Positions 35,601 through 47,200 of a stretch of 64,000 nt of DNA are shown piece after piece; position 1 is the first letter of the stretch; the number at the start of each line of letters is the position of its first letter. The DNA comes from Rhea pennata (lineage: Eukaryota; Chordata; Aves; Rheiformes; Rheidae), in contig NC_084665.1 of the NCBI RefSeq assembly GCF_028389875.1, positions 18,818,001 through 18,882,000 of the forward strand. Reading direction: 5' to 3'. A program made the position numbers and the translations under genes. The notes under the pieces are model-generated. The model did no database searches. It saw only the letters and a list, made by a program, of their open reading frames with translations, and had not been told where the DNA came from.

Positions 35601-38600
35601 CACTGAAACGATCTTTAATGCCTACATATGAAGAGGAAGACAAGGGACACCAAGGTGAGAAGAGCAAGGTTACCAAAGTGCTCCTTCATAGCCCTGGTTA
35701 CTAAACATTTACTAGCAAAGTTTGGTAAAGCAAACAGTAGTGCCGTGACCTCATTTGTTGAAGGATAATGTCATGACAGCTCTCTCTCAAAAAAAAAAAA
35801 AAAAAAAAATCAGTATTACTGATGTTGATGTAATGGGCTATTTTCATGGAAAGTTTCACTGCTACATTCCACAGAGCCAAACTAAGCTTTCAGTTTTGTG
35901 GACAGTTCAATACATGGTACTTTCATATTCTGTTCCTGTCACAGATGAGCCTGTCACCGCGCTATCACAGTTCCTCACTCAAGAGAAAAAACAAAGTCCA
36001 AAATTTTCTACAAAACCAAGTTATGAAAAATAATGTCAGGTTGAATGTAGTGAGCTATCGCAATAACATTTGGAATCATTTTTTTTTCCACATTGCAGCA
36101 TATTAAATCTTTTGGATAACACAGAGAGTATCCAGAAGTGATGTTTTTTTTCTTAAGCAAAAAAACCTGAGACTATTCCAAAACCAAAATGAAATATAGT
36201 GACAATTTTGAAATATATTGTGTCTTTCTTGTAGTGAAAATTCATTGCTAGTGGCTTTCAAGTTTGATGCACTTGCATTTTCTGAAGCAAAAATATTCCA
36301 CTGGAAAATTTCTAACCAAATCTAGTGCTAATATGAGTGTTGTTTTAGGAATCTGAATTGTAGTTCTGAAGCCAGTGGATATTTCTCCTAAAATCATGGC
36401 CCTAAACAGGTATATAATTTTCATACCAAATCTCCCTCTCCCTCAATTGGCAGTGGGATCTAGCTGTGTAGATTCATTATGTATTGTTAAGCAGCTGCCA
36501 CATTTCACTTCAGAAGCAGTTGTACTTCATTTATGAGCAAAGTGATTCATATGTGAATATAGGCGAGTGATGAAGCCCTGGGTTAGTCTGTACCAAGGGG
36601 CAGCTTGTGGACAAAGGCTGGGTAAAAACAGATATGGAAGTAGGACTTTGGTATTTGCCTGATAATTTATACACTCATAAAAGCTTGTGCTTTAGAATGG
36701 CAGGTCCTGCCAGAAATGTGAGTTCATAAAATTAGAGCAAATGAGGTAGTGACTTGTTTTTGAATAAGATTATTCATAGCCTTCCTGCATCTTGACTGAG
36801 AGAGGCAAATAAATGGTAACAGGTGACTGATACGGAAAATTATGAATGAGTAAATGAAATAGTTTTTCCATTAGCCTCAGAATACAAAAAAGTAGTGGGA
36901 TACCCAGTCATAGTGACTGCAGCAAATGTGAAGGTTATTGAAAGAAGATTCCTCCTTTACACAAAAAGCAGTTGTGTTCACTTCCCTGGAGAAATTCCCA
37001 GTCTGTTTCTCTTATTTACTATAGTGTAAATTAGGACTATCTTTGCTAATAGAATTGGATCTTTATAAGTTAGAAGCAGCAAAAAGAAGACATGCATACG
37101 TATGTGTGAAATTTTGCAAAAGACAACAATACATCAGCACATAAGCTCTGTGTGTGGAGTGACGAGAATTGCCTTTCTTAATATAAAGCTTCCAGGATTA
37201 ACTGAGCAAAGTTACACTATTCTCTTTCCTCCTCGGAAAGATGACATAAAACTTGCTGCTTTAGAGACCCTCGAACAGCAGTCTGCCCTCTGAACAGCTG
37301 ATGGGAGTCAGGAAGATAAATATATTTCTTTTAAAATCTCTTTTAAAAGAAGCTCTGGTTTTTGTGGTCTACTCTTATTCAGTGGAGGAGTGGAATAAGG
37401 GTGGATTAAATCCCCAAATATATTAAATTCTGTAGTGCCAGTTGAGACCTTGAAAGTCATACTAACTTCACAGAAAACAAGGGTTCCCAGCAGGTCTTGA
37501 TATTTGCCCTTTGGTGTCAGTGCGAGTTAGACAGGAGGAGGAACTGCACAGCTGCTGTTGCTCGTAAGCGTGAGGGCTCTCTTATTTATGTGTTTAACAG
37601 CCCTGAGGTGGTATTTGACACTGTAGAGGTAGTTCTGGGTTTCCAGTGATCTCTCAGCATCTTTTTCTCATGAGTGAATTAAGCTGCATAGTTACCCCAA
37701 AGGTAGATTCGTGTCCCTGCTCTGCAAAAGCAAAGCTTGAGTCAGAGTGATGTTGCATCCACCAGAGTCTCGCAGGATACCGTGAGTAGAAAACAACCCT
37801 ATTCTGCCAATGCACAGCTTTGTGCTTTTCAGTCAAACATCCCTCCTCTCTTGTGGGATTCCACAAACACTTAGGAGAGCAAGTAATCCAAAGGCTCATT
37901 ACCATGCATAAATCCCTCTGCCTTCTGGGTTTCATTCTCTGGAGCCACTGTGAAAATGGACACATCAATACAGCCTTCTGCAGAAAAGCTGACAATCACG
38001 AAATGGTGTCATGCTGCAATAACTGAAATCCCCTGCCAGGTTGGTGATGGTGCTTTCTAATCAACTTTGCAAGGAATATTTCTTAAATCATGTTAATCCA
38101 CCATTTAAGCAGAGATATCAGTTCCAGACAATGAATCACCATGCCTTAAGGGGAATATACCTGCCATTTCCCCAGAGAGGAGGCGATTAACAGCACGCGT
38201 GCTGTCAGATGAGCTAGCAGCACTGGCGTTTATCACCCCAGAGCTCCTCTCCTGCAACGAAGGAAATCTTTACTCCCTGCTTCTGGTGCAATCAGCTTTT
38301 ATTTATATAACAGTAGTGGAAAACAACTCTTAAAGGAAAACTGCACCTGTTTTGCTCTCTGGGGCAGGTTTTGCTGTAATTTATGCAGATGCATTTCCCA
38401 CTGGAATTTGCTAAAGATTGAGTTCTCCTGTGGAAGTGAGAACCCTGAAATGTGAACAAGCAAGATACAGTGCACAGTTTTTAAAGATTCAGGTCTGGAG
38501 TCCCACAGACCTGAATAAAACACTGAAGAAGAAGCTGAATTGTCTTTTTCATGAACATTTCTATGTTCTCATTTCCCCAGGCTCCTGGGGACCAACTACT

Positions 38601-38770
38601 ATGGAAAGTGCTAGCATCACACCTCAGAGAAATTGTAATTAAAGTAAGAAATCTCATTCCAGAGAAATTTCTCGGCCCAGGTGCTGCAGCTGTTTTGGGT
38701 AAGGAAAGAAGTAGACTTTGGTTCTATCTTCTGTGTTAAGCCCCAAGCTAAATTTCTGAGAAGGGACTTT
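32631..38770. other. Intergenic region between two CR1 elements
   Basis: No coding exon is supported. A 21-base A run lies at 35789-35809, and 36040-36330 is A/T-rich with TTTTGAAATA/GAAAATT words. ORFs of up to 139 codons (34847-35266) show no domain or family signature. Confidence 0.7.
35789..35809 (+). repeat. Poly-A run, 21 bases
   Basis: An uninterrupted A run after CTCTCTCTC. It may be a retroposon tail, but no upstream element or target-site duplication was recognised. Confidence 0.85.
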
Positions 38771-39115
38771 AGGTGGTCATTGAGTCCTACCCATATTCAC
38801 ATCAGGGCTTCAGAGTTAGGCGAGGTGCTCATGGCATTGTCCAGCTGAATGTCTCCAAGGGTAGAAATGCTGCTACCTCCCAGAGCCAAACTACCCTGAA
38901 GAAATTTCTTCCTTCTGACCACCTGGAATTTGGTTCACTGTCACTTGTACCTGTTGCCTCTTGCCCTTTTGCTGTGTACCTTTGAGAAGAGTCTGGCTCC
39001 AACTTCTCTATAACTGCTTTTAGGTAGTGGAAGACTGTAATTAGACTCCATTCTCCAGGCTGAACAGAGCAATTCTCTCAGCCTCTCCTCTTATGTCATA
39101 TGCTCCAGATTCACT
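38770..39115 (-). mobile_element. Older, diverged CR1 LINE 3' fragment, reverse orientation
   Basis: Blocks such as CCACCTGGAATTTGGTTCACTG, GTACCTGTTGCCTCTTGCCC, GAGAAGAGTCTGGCTCC, TCTCCAGGCTGAACAGAGCAA and CTCAGCCTCTCCTCTTATGT follow the order of the CR1 3' region as seen from the minus strand. Many substitutions and no open RT fragment mark it as older than the copy at 32156. The borders are approximate. Confidence 0.8.
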
Positions 39116-42100
39116 CCAGATTCATTGAGGAGCCTCAAACTGGACAGCATACGGCCTCAGGAACTTGCTGCACATCATTCCCCTGGCAGCTGGACCTGTT
39201 TAGGCTGTCTCAGTTTGGCCTCCCAGAAATGAAACAACCTTCTCCCTACACCATTGCTAGGTACTTGACTTTGGGCTTTAGGATAATGTGGTCCAGTTCC
39301 TAATCATATGGATAACCCTTATCTCCTCAGCCAGTCCTACCTACCCAAGTGAGTAAACTGATATAGAATTCAAGTTCTGGTATTAGAGTGTAGTGTAAAT
39401 ACTAACAAGTGTTGGCCTAAAAGTATTTGCTTCTTATACTGCTGCAGAAAGAATGATACGCAGCTCTGATATTGTTTATTTCATGGTGAGTATTGCCAGC
39501 TTGTGCATATGTATATATGCTGTAGTAGCTGCATGAAACAACAATGACAAAGTCATATTGTTTGTTTTTTGGCCTTGAACTTGAATTCAACCTGATTACG
39601 TTTATTAAAGGAGGAGCAAAAGCTGCTCTATAAAGTAACACAGGATAATGCTATCACGTCTGTCAGTCTGTTGGTTTTGGCTGGATAGTTCCACCGGAGG
39701 TGCTGCAGGTAAAATATCACTTTGCTGTTTTACTTAGTACACGGTAAAGTAGGCAAAATACAAGTAATAGTGCTGGAAAAGTACCATGGACACACTGAGA
39801 GGAATCTGTCTTGAGGAGATAGAATAAAGTATAGTTTACCATCCTTAATGTTACTGGGAGGGAAAGAAAAGAGGAATCTGCCATCCTAAAAAGAGCCTTG
39901 CAGTAAAATGGTAAGTTGTCAGAAATAATTGGATCAAGTTGGAGTGGAGATTCTGGAGGAGGACTCTATGGTTACTATATTCTGCTGTTAAATGAGGCAA
40001 AGAAGGGTAGCTGGAACAATCCTATGCTATGTATGAAAATGAAGGGGAAATTGTCTTAATAGCCAGAAAGAAGAACTTTGTAGACGATTTGGAGCAGAAG
40101 GTCATATTAGATGCCACTGGAAACATAACCGCTCATAGAGCTGCTGAAGCGCTTGGCTTTGGTTTTGATTTTCTGAGGTGCTCAAGGCTTTCATGCATTG
40201 TATGTTTAGGGCATCCGAGTTGTTTCCTGCTCTGCTGCTGCTTGCCCACATTGTTGCTGTGGGGCAGTTACTGAAACACGGCTGTCTCATTTGTTTTTTC
40301 TTATTTAAAAACTCAAAGCCTTTTCATGATAAGAGCATTCTGAAACTGACTCCTCAAAGTTCATATAATGCTCCAAAAGTGTAAATGACAGGGTCTTAGA
40401 GGGAATGAGGGCTTGCATTACTGTAGCCTGTATTGAATATTGTGGATGAAATTAACAGTACATTGATATTTTAAAGTGTTTGAGAGGGAAGAGAGTAAGG
40501 AGGGCTGCTGTGCTTCTGGAGTTCTTTATAGTGTCTGAGGCAAGTTCAAATGTTCTTCCTAAAGTACAGCTGAGCCTACGTATAATGGAAATATTTTGAA
40601 AAAAATGGTTGAGTGGAAAAGAAGGTGGACAGCTGAACAACGAAACAGTCAGTGTTTCTAGTTGTCTAATTTCCAGCCTAATATTCAGTGCAAAATAGCA
40701 GAAGATGCCACTGGAGTGGAAAAGAAGGTGGACAGCTGAACAACGAAACAGTCAGTGTTTCTAGTTGTCTAATTTCCAGTCTAATATTCAGTGCAAAATA
40801 GCAGAAGATGCCACTGAAGGAAATGATCTGTATGCTCTGACATAAATCTTTATGTGAAGTATGATTAGCTTCCAGTAGTATTTGCCTTCATTGAGTACCT
40901 GACTATACTGGTGGCTTGACATCCTTTGTGAATGAGTGCTGGAGGGAAATGGGGAGCACCCTTCACCTGTGGATTTTAAGCTGTTTGTGACTACAGAAAA
41001 TTCTGGGTTCCTAAGCTAGTTTTTGTGGTGGTCACCAACCTTTCAACTCCCATATCCTCAGATACTCAGCCTTCCTGTCTGTCCCTTCCAGCTGTCACAT
41101 CTGACCTCTTTTCTTCTTCTCCTTGTGGCTTTTTTGTTGACCCACTTCCCTATCTCACCCTTTGCTGTTTGACCATTCTTCAGAGACTGATAACCTGTGG
41201 TCTACTGAGAAGGAAGAGAGGGACTGGAAAACATGAAGAGGGAAGTAGATGCATGCTTGGGCATGATTCATGTCTGCATTTCAGATAAGGAAATACCTTG
41301 GAGAAGCTCCCAGTATTAAGTAAATGTATCTTTAACGCCTTCTGAATAAAAATTTCCCTTCTTAGGAAAAGGGTACCAGTCTCTCTGGTTTTGCCAGTGT
41401 TTGGCAATTTGTCTGAACGAGCTTTTCCAAGTGTTTGAAATCCCCCCACCTCCCCCATGTCCTGTGTCAGGGAGCAGCCCAAGGGCAGTACCTCTGAGAC
41501 CCAATACATTATAACTTTGTCACTTGAAGCACACTTTCTTCCTCAGAGTTCAGTAACTGTAACTTCCTGAATCAGGAAGGCAGTATTTTGCCTTACCAGA
41601 TGTTGCGATCTTTGCTGTTGCTGATGCATCCATCAGAGCAAAACAGAAGAGAGCCATGGCCAGCATTCAGGATGCTGCTCCAAAAGGAGAGGGCATGTAG
41701 ACTGTGCTGGGTCCAGCACACAGTGAGCGGGGTGAACTTGTTGTGCCCCGCTCTGTGGGCTTGGTGGCTGCAGATGGAGATAGAGCTTGTGTATCTGTGC
41801 ATGTGCGCACCTAGACACAGCGCCTGCAATGCTGATGAAGTTATTCTTGAAGGGAAAAGTAGTTAAGTGTATTATTTTCTTCACTCTGGTTGCTAAATTA
41901 TTCTGGATATGTTAAACAACGTAATTAAGCACACGCACACACACGCTAAAAACTCTTGCTCTCTGTCAGAAGAGAAGGAACGCGAGTCAGCCCCAGCCTT
42001 CAAGCTCTGTTAGTTTTAATTTGAGTTCTGGAATTAGTAATCAGTTTTGCTGGAACATTGTTGCAGGAAATAGATCTTAGCATGCATGGGGCCTGGGCAC

Positions 42101-43958
42101 AGTTTCAAATGAGTATTTGTTAAGAAGAAGCCATTCCCTTGTCATGTTATGGTACATTACATAAGATTTATTTCTATTGTATTAAAAAATGCAGGCCCAA
42201 AGGGAATGTTCTCTATTCTTGTTGGCTGAGGGTTACTTCTGATTTTTCACGGGGGTTTTTAATTAAAATAGTAAGACACAAAACTCCTTGTTTTTCTAGG
42301 CTATTATTACAGGTCCTGAGAGGACAGTGCCAAAAGGCCAAGTGACTTCAAGCACCAGAAAAGGCGATGACTAAGTAAAAAGTGGGGGATCTGTATCACA
42401 ACTTCAGTAAGGCCCTTTTTGTAAAGAAAGGGACAAGACTGGAATTAAAGGTCAGGACAGTTGGCTTTTTGAGAACGTTGTACCCAGAGAAGTGTGTAAC
42501 TTTGCATGGCCAAATGTTCTGGAGGAACCAGGAGGCAGGACAGGTAGAACAACCTCTGTTGGTACTTCTCTGAATTATGAAATCCTTAACAGTGTTTTAG
42601 CTTGAAGGACAATCCCCAGGAGATGGAGCACACGTGTGCATCTGACTGTTGATCCATGCAGCTCTGGGAAGGGCACAAGATGAGTGCTTGTCGAAACCTG
42701 TATTTTGTACAGACAGAACAAATTGCTCTTTAAAAAGCCTGGCTCCACTGCCCCTTGAATATGCAAGTCTTTTTTGTCTGTCCCTACCTGTGCCTTTCTC
42801 TCACTCCTGTCCCCAAAGCACTCTCATCCCACAGGCTAGTGTCTCCACTTGAAATGTATTGCCTCCCTTGGAAAGAAGGGAGATCTTTTATGGCAAGAGT
42901 CCTGCTGTGGTCTTTAGTGACTGTAAAGGAACAAAATCCACAACAGGAGATGTTATCAGTCAGATTTTTTTCCTACCTGTGCCAGTAGCTGTGTTAGTAG
43001 GTCTGACCAGACCAGAGTTTTACTGTGTGTATGTGAAATGTTCATTTTTCCTAAGTGAGTCACCTCTTGCCTTTAAACAAAGAAACACATCTAACAAAGG
43101 CGGGACCAAACATTCTCCAGACTGGAACTCCTACAGACACCAGACAGTATCTCCCCAGTTTAGATATGAATCTAGAATTTGAGTCTGTTTAAACACTGGT
43201 CCCAGCAGGAACTGCTGAGTCCAAAAAGCCCAGACCCTGGAGTGCATTCACATCAGCCAACAGTAAGCGTCAGATGCAGGTCTGGATGTCACAGCTTGGT
43301 CCCATCTCAGCACTGTAGCTCCTAGTGAGTCTGGTCCAGCATCTGTGGAGGCTGGTAGGAGCCCACATACGAATCCATCTGGGCCTTTCGAGCAGGTCCA
43401 GAGGAGAGGCAACAGCAGGCTAGTCTCTGCCTTGTGCATTTCTCTTGTAGGGAGTGACTGACAAGTGCTCGCTTGTTGCCTGGGCAAACAGAATAAGGTA
43501 AATAACTCCAAAGATGCCCTAGGCACAAGTGCAGTCCATGGGCAGAAGAGTTATCAGTATGTGTAGGCAGCCTGCTTGCTGGTACCGTCTTCCTTTCCTC
43601 CCTTGGGTCTGCAGCTCCTGCTCCATCCTGCAGCTCATCCTCTTTTACATTGCATATGTCCCTCAACAGCAGCGTGGTATCTCACTAACAGCTTTGTTCT
43701 CTCTGTCCTCAGGGAAGACTCAAAATTCAATTTGTAACAGTGACAGCACTGGTTTAAGATAAACCAGTTGGGATTTGACTACCTCATTTTCCCCAGGCAT
43801 TTCCAGCTAATAAGGATTTTGTCACTGTGACTGGCCTCAGCCTTGCATGCTGCCACTGCAGAACCTGCTTGGAGAGGCGTCCACTTTCCCTGTGTGCTCC
43901 CAGGGTGCTGCCTCAGAGCTGGTAATTAACAGCAGTCTCTGTCTTTTCTCCTTTGCAG
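39116..43958. other. Upstream region of CAPN13 coding exon 1
   Basis: This contains the 103-bp tandem duplication at 40611-40816 and a short CA-rich run (41929-41946). No TATA box or CpG-rich promoter was seen directly upstream of the ATG exon. It may be the first intron of CAPN13 if transcription starts farther left. Confidence 0.6.
40611..40816 (+). repeat. Tandem duplication, 2 x 103 bp
   Basis: Copy 1 is 40611-40713 and copy 2 is 40714-40816, both starting GAGTGGAAAAGAAGG and ending GATGCCACTG. The one difference I see is C at 40677 against T at 40780. There is no spacer, so this is a direct head-to-tail duplication of recent origin, or an assembly duplicate. Confidence 0.95.
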
Positions 43959-43970
43959 GAAAGGGGCACA

Positions 43971-44207
43971 ATGCTCTCCCCCAACTCTTCTAGGAGGTTA
44001 GGGCAAGACTGGAAAACAGTGGGGACAGCTGGAAGCCTCCAGAGCCTGAAGAAATTTAATAATCAGGACTTTAGCCACCTGCGAGCCTCATGTCTGAGCC
44101 AAGGCCTGCTATTTGAGGATGACACCTTCCCAGCTCATGTCAGCTCCATTGGTCCCAACTTGCTCCCAGAGGACAAACTGTGGCTTATACAGTGGAAGAG
44201 GCCAACT
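43971..44207 (+). CDS. CAPN13: CAPN13 coding exon 1: start codon and N-terminal anchor
   Basis: An acceptor (TTTTCTCCTTTGCAG, ending 43958) precedes the exon, so a 5' non-coding exon must lie upstream. The ATG at 43971 has A at -3. The exon encodes 79 residues: a divergent head, then [35 protein letters not shown] and IQWKRPT, the calpain pattern of FxxQDFxxLRxxCL, F-D-xFP, SIG and WKRP. It ends at a codon boundary before donor GTGAGT at 44208. The four codons before the ATG in this exon are open, so a start farther upstream cannot be excluded. Confidence 0.85.
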
Positions 44208-47200
44208 GTGAGTTATGCCAGCTGTGGGGTTTCAAAGTGCTGCCTCTGAAGGGGGGTGGTGACTTCTAGGGTATAAAAGCTTTCACCTCTAGGGATGGGG
44301 CCTGGATTAAAATATGGAAGTGGAGCTTAAGCACCTGGAAGCATGATGCTGCAAGGAGGGATGCTCACAGAGACACGTGGAGGGAAGAAAATCTCCTTAC
44401 AACACCTCCCTCTGTGTGTGCCCTGTGGCTTCCTCTTTGCAGGCCAGTGCAGGAGGGAGGATGGTACTGTAAAATGCCTCAGCAGGCAGTGAGGTTTGCA
44501 AGCAGCCTACGGGAGAAGGCTGACATTGTATGCCCTAATCTCTTGGGCAGAAGCTAACCAAACTCCAAACCTTTGCAGAGCCTATTTATTCCAAGTTCTC
44601 CCCACATCCTGAGACTCACAAACTGCCCGCTTTAGTCAATTCCCTGTCTCTGCTCTGTTCTGAAAATGAACACATTCCTCAGTTTAAGTTTGCCTGAAGT
44701 AAGCAGTGACCTAAATTAACTGCTGAAGTTTTCATTCTTGCTTTTGGTAAACATGTAGATTCTGACCTTCCACTTTGCAGCCCATGTGGCTTCACCCATG
44801 GCTGTCGGTCTATGTGAGTTTTCACTGGCTGTGACTGATGCACTCTCTTTTATTGGATGTAGACAGCCTGCTGGTCTGTCAACTCCTGAGTCTGTCAGTT
44901 CAACTAAAGCTCCAGGGCCAAGGTCTAGCTACAGCTCCACTGAGTCGTGGGGTCAGAATCTCTGGATAAGGCAGGCAGCTGTGTTCGATCCTTCTCCAGC
45001 ACTCTGCCCTAGTCTTCTATGCATTTAGTTTCCCTTGTATCCCATCTGAGTTCATCCCACAGAAGTATGAAAGAACCTCTGTTGCTGGGAGGGGGTCTCA
45101 GACATTCACCACCTCTGGATTTGTCCCACCGAACTGGTGATACTAGGAATAAATCCAGCTTGCTATGCACTCCTGCCATGCCAATTGCAGGATTGCCCTT
45201 ACAATCTGTTTTTGAGGGATTTGTCTAGCTAGGCTAAAAGATACCTGTAATTTCCCTAGGGTAGACTGTTTCATACCAGAATAAGTCTTCCAGAAAGTGA
45301 CTGAAGTTACATCTTGCCTACAGAGTGTGACCAATTTAACCTATGTCCCCATTTTTCTCATCCAACACCACTAGCTCCCTCTGACATTAAAAAATTGGCT
45401 AGAAATGTACCTGTGACAGAAATGGCAACTTGGTCCTGTTAATCTCTGAGCCTCTACCTTCTGAGTCATGTAATATCTAGTTATTCAAGTGACAGATAGC
45501 AATTACAACTGCTGTCATTTTTCCGGATCCAATATAGCAGTTGGGCAACATGCTGTTTCTATTTTACCTTGTACATTGTCAAGAGAATTGCCAATTACGT
45601 TCAGAGTTTGGAGTCTTCATATGCGGCAGTAATGTATAAAGCAGAAAGAAAACAGCTTGATTTTCAGACAGCAGTACTCAGTGGTGACAGTTAGAAACAA
45701 CTTGTTTTGACTTATAAAGTGAGCCAATTTGATATGGAAGTCCCTGAAAAGGGAAACACATCAGGAGCACCAAGATAACATTTTAAATGTCGCTCTTCCT
45801 AATTTCATAGTATTGTGCAGTCGTTGCAATTTCCCATTACGCGTGAGCTGCTACCGGCCATGTTTTTACCCTAGGCCTTCATTCTATGTCCATTGAAACA
45901 CACGAGCAGTTTGTAACTGAGATTTTGCATGTGGTACTTCAGGCATTGCTAGAGGTGGGGCTGAAAGTACTAAATACAACAAGAGCTTTGTAGGAAAACT
46001 AGTTATGTGATCCTGCAATTAAAGATTGTATTGTAAGAGCTCTGCAATTCACTGGTCTTTTAATTCACCCATAATTTTGAAAAATGGAAGAGAAATACTA
46101 TTTTAGACTAAACAGAAATGTTTTTATCACTGTTTTTTTAAAAAGTCAGTCAGAGGGAAATTCTACTTGAAAAATTATGTCAGATTTTAAAAAATCAGAT
46201 GTTCCTTTGAGAAATGTTCAGAATAAACTCGTTCATTTTTTGGTGCTTTTCCTTCATGCAAGAAATGGAATAGAACAGAGGAAGCCACAAAATGTTTTGG
46301 TCATGCTGAATCTCCACTTTTTATCAATGAATATTTTAGCTATTGCACTCTGTTCTAATCATAATGCATAATATCATGCAGATGTAGAAAAAAACTGAAT
46401 TAGTGTGGTCCAGATAATGTGAATTGTGAATGGTGCTAAATTCTGAATGTTTGACCTTGTAACGTTAGTTATCTTTCAAACTACATATGTTTGTGTGGAG
46501 AGCTTTGCGGCAGAGGTAGCCCTCCCACCACTACTGAGATAGATACGTTGCCCATTGCACTCTCCGGTAAGGAGAGTTCTGATCTGTGGAGTTCATGGTT
46601 TAAAATGTAAAAATGGGCAATGGGTAAAGTTGCTGAAGGCATTTCTTGGCGATATGCAGCTGTTCAGAGAAAGAGGCAAGAATCAAAGCAGGGTCTCCCA
46701 GAGCACAGCCTCCTGCTCCTGCAGCTGCTTGCCATCAGGCTCTTGGAGAGCCTGGTGTTACCTTGACACTGTAACCAGAATCAGACTTGTTGCCTAAGCT
46801 GCTGTAGCATTTTTCTAAAGGTGATCTCTGCCTCAAGAAACAAATTTTGAAGAAGATACTTGTGTTAGCAGGTGCCTTCCTCCACACACAGCCCCATAGT
46901 TTGCAACAAGGGTCTTTGTGGAGTGAGGTCCTGCCAGGCAAGAGCTGGTGTGTTTGTCTCATGTAGCTAGTGTCATGGGAAGGGAAGACTAGGGTCTAAA
47001 AGAAGTCTCTCGGACAGAGGCTACAGAAAGAGACTGCTTAAATGTGAACATAAGCAAAGAGTATGACCTGTACCCCCAGCCAAGACTCAGGGAATTGGTG
47101 CTACTGCAGTGAGCAGCTGAAAAGTGTTGGGCAAAATGATATGGTCTGAGACAATGCTTGTTTGCTGGGAAAATTGATTAATTATTTGATTCAGTGGTTG

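Noticed and set aside
43953..43970. ATG at 43953 as CAPN13 start
   Set aside because: It overlaps the CAG splice acceptor (ATGCAG-like context at the intron end), so it is intronic. The ATG at 43971 is preferred.
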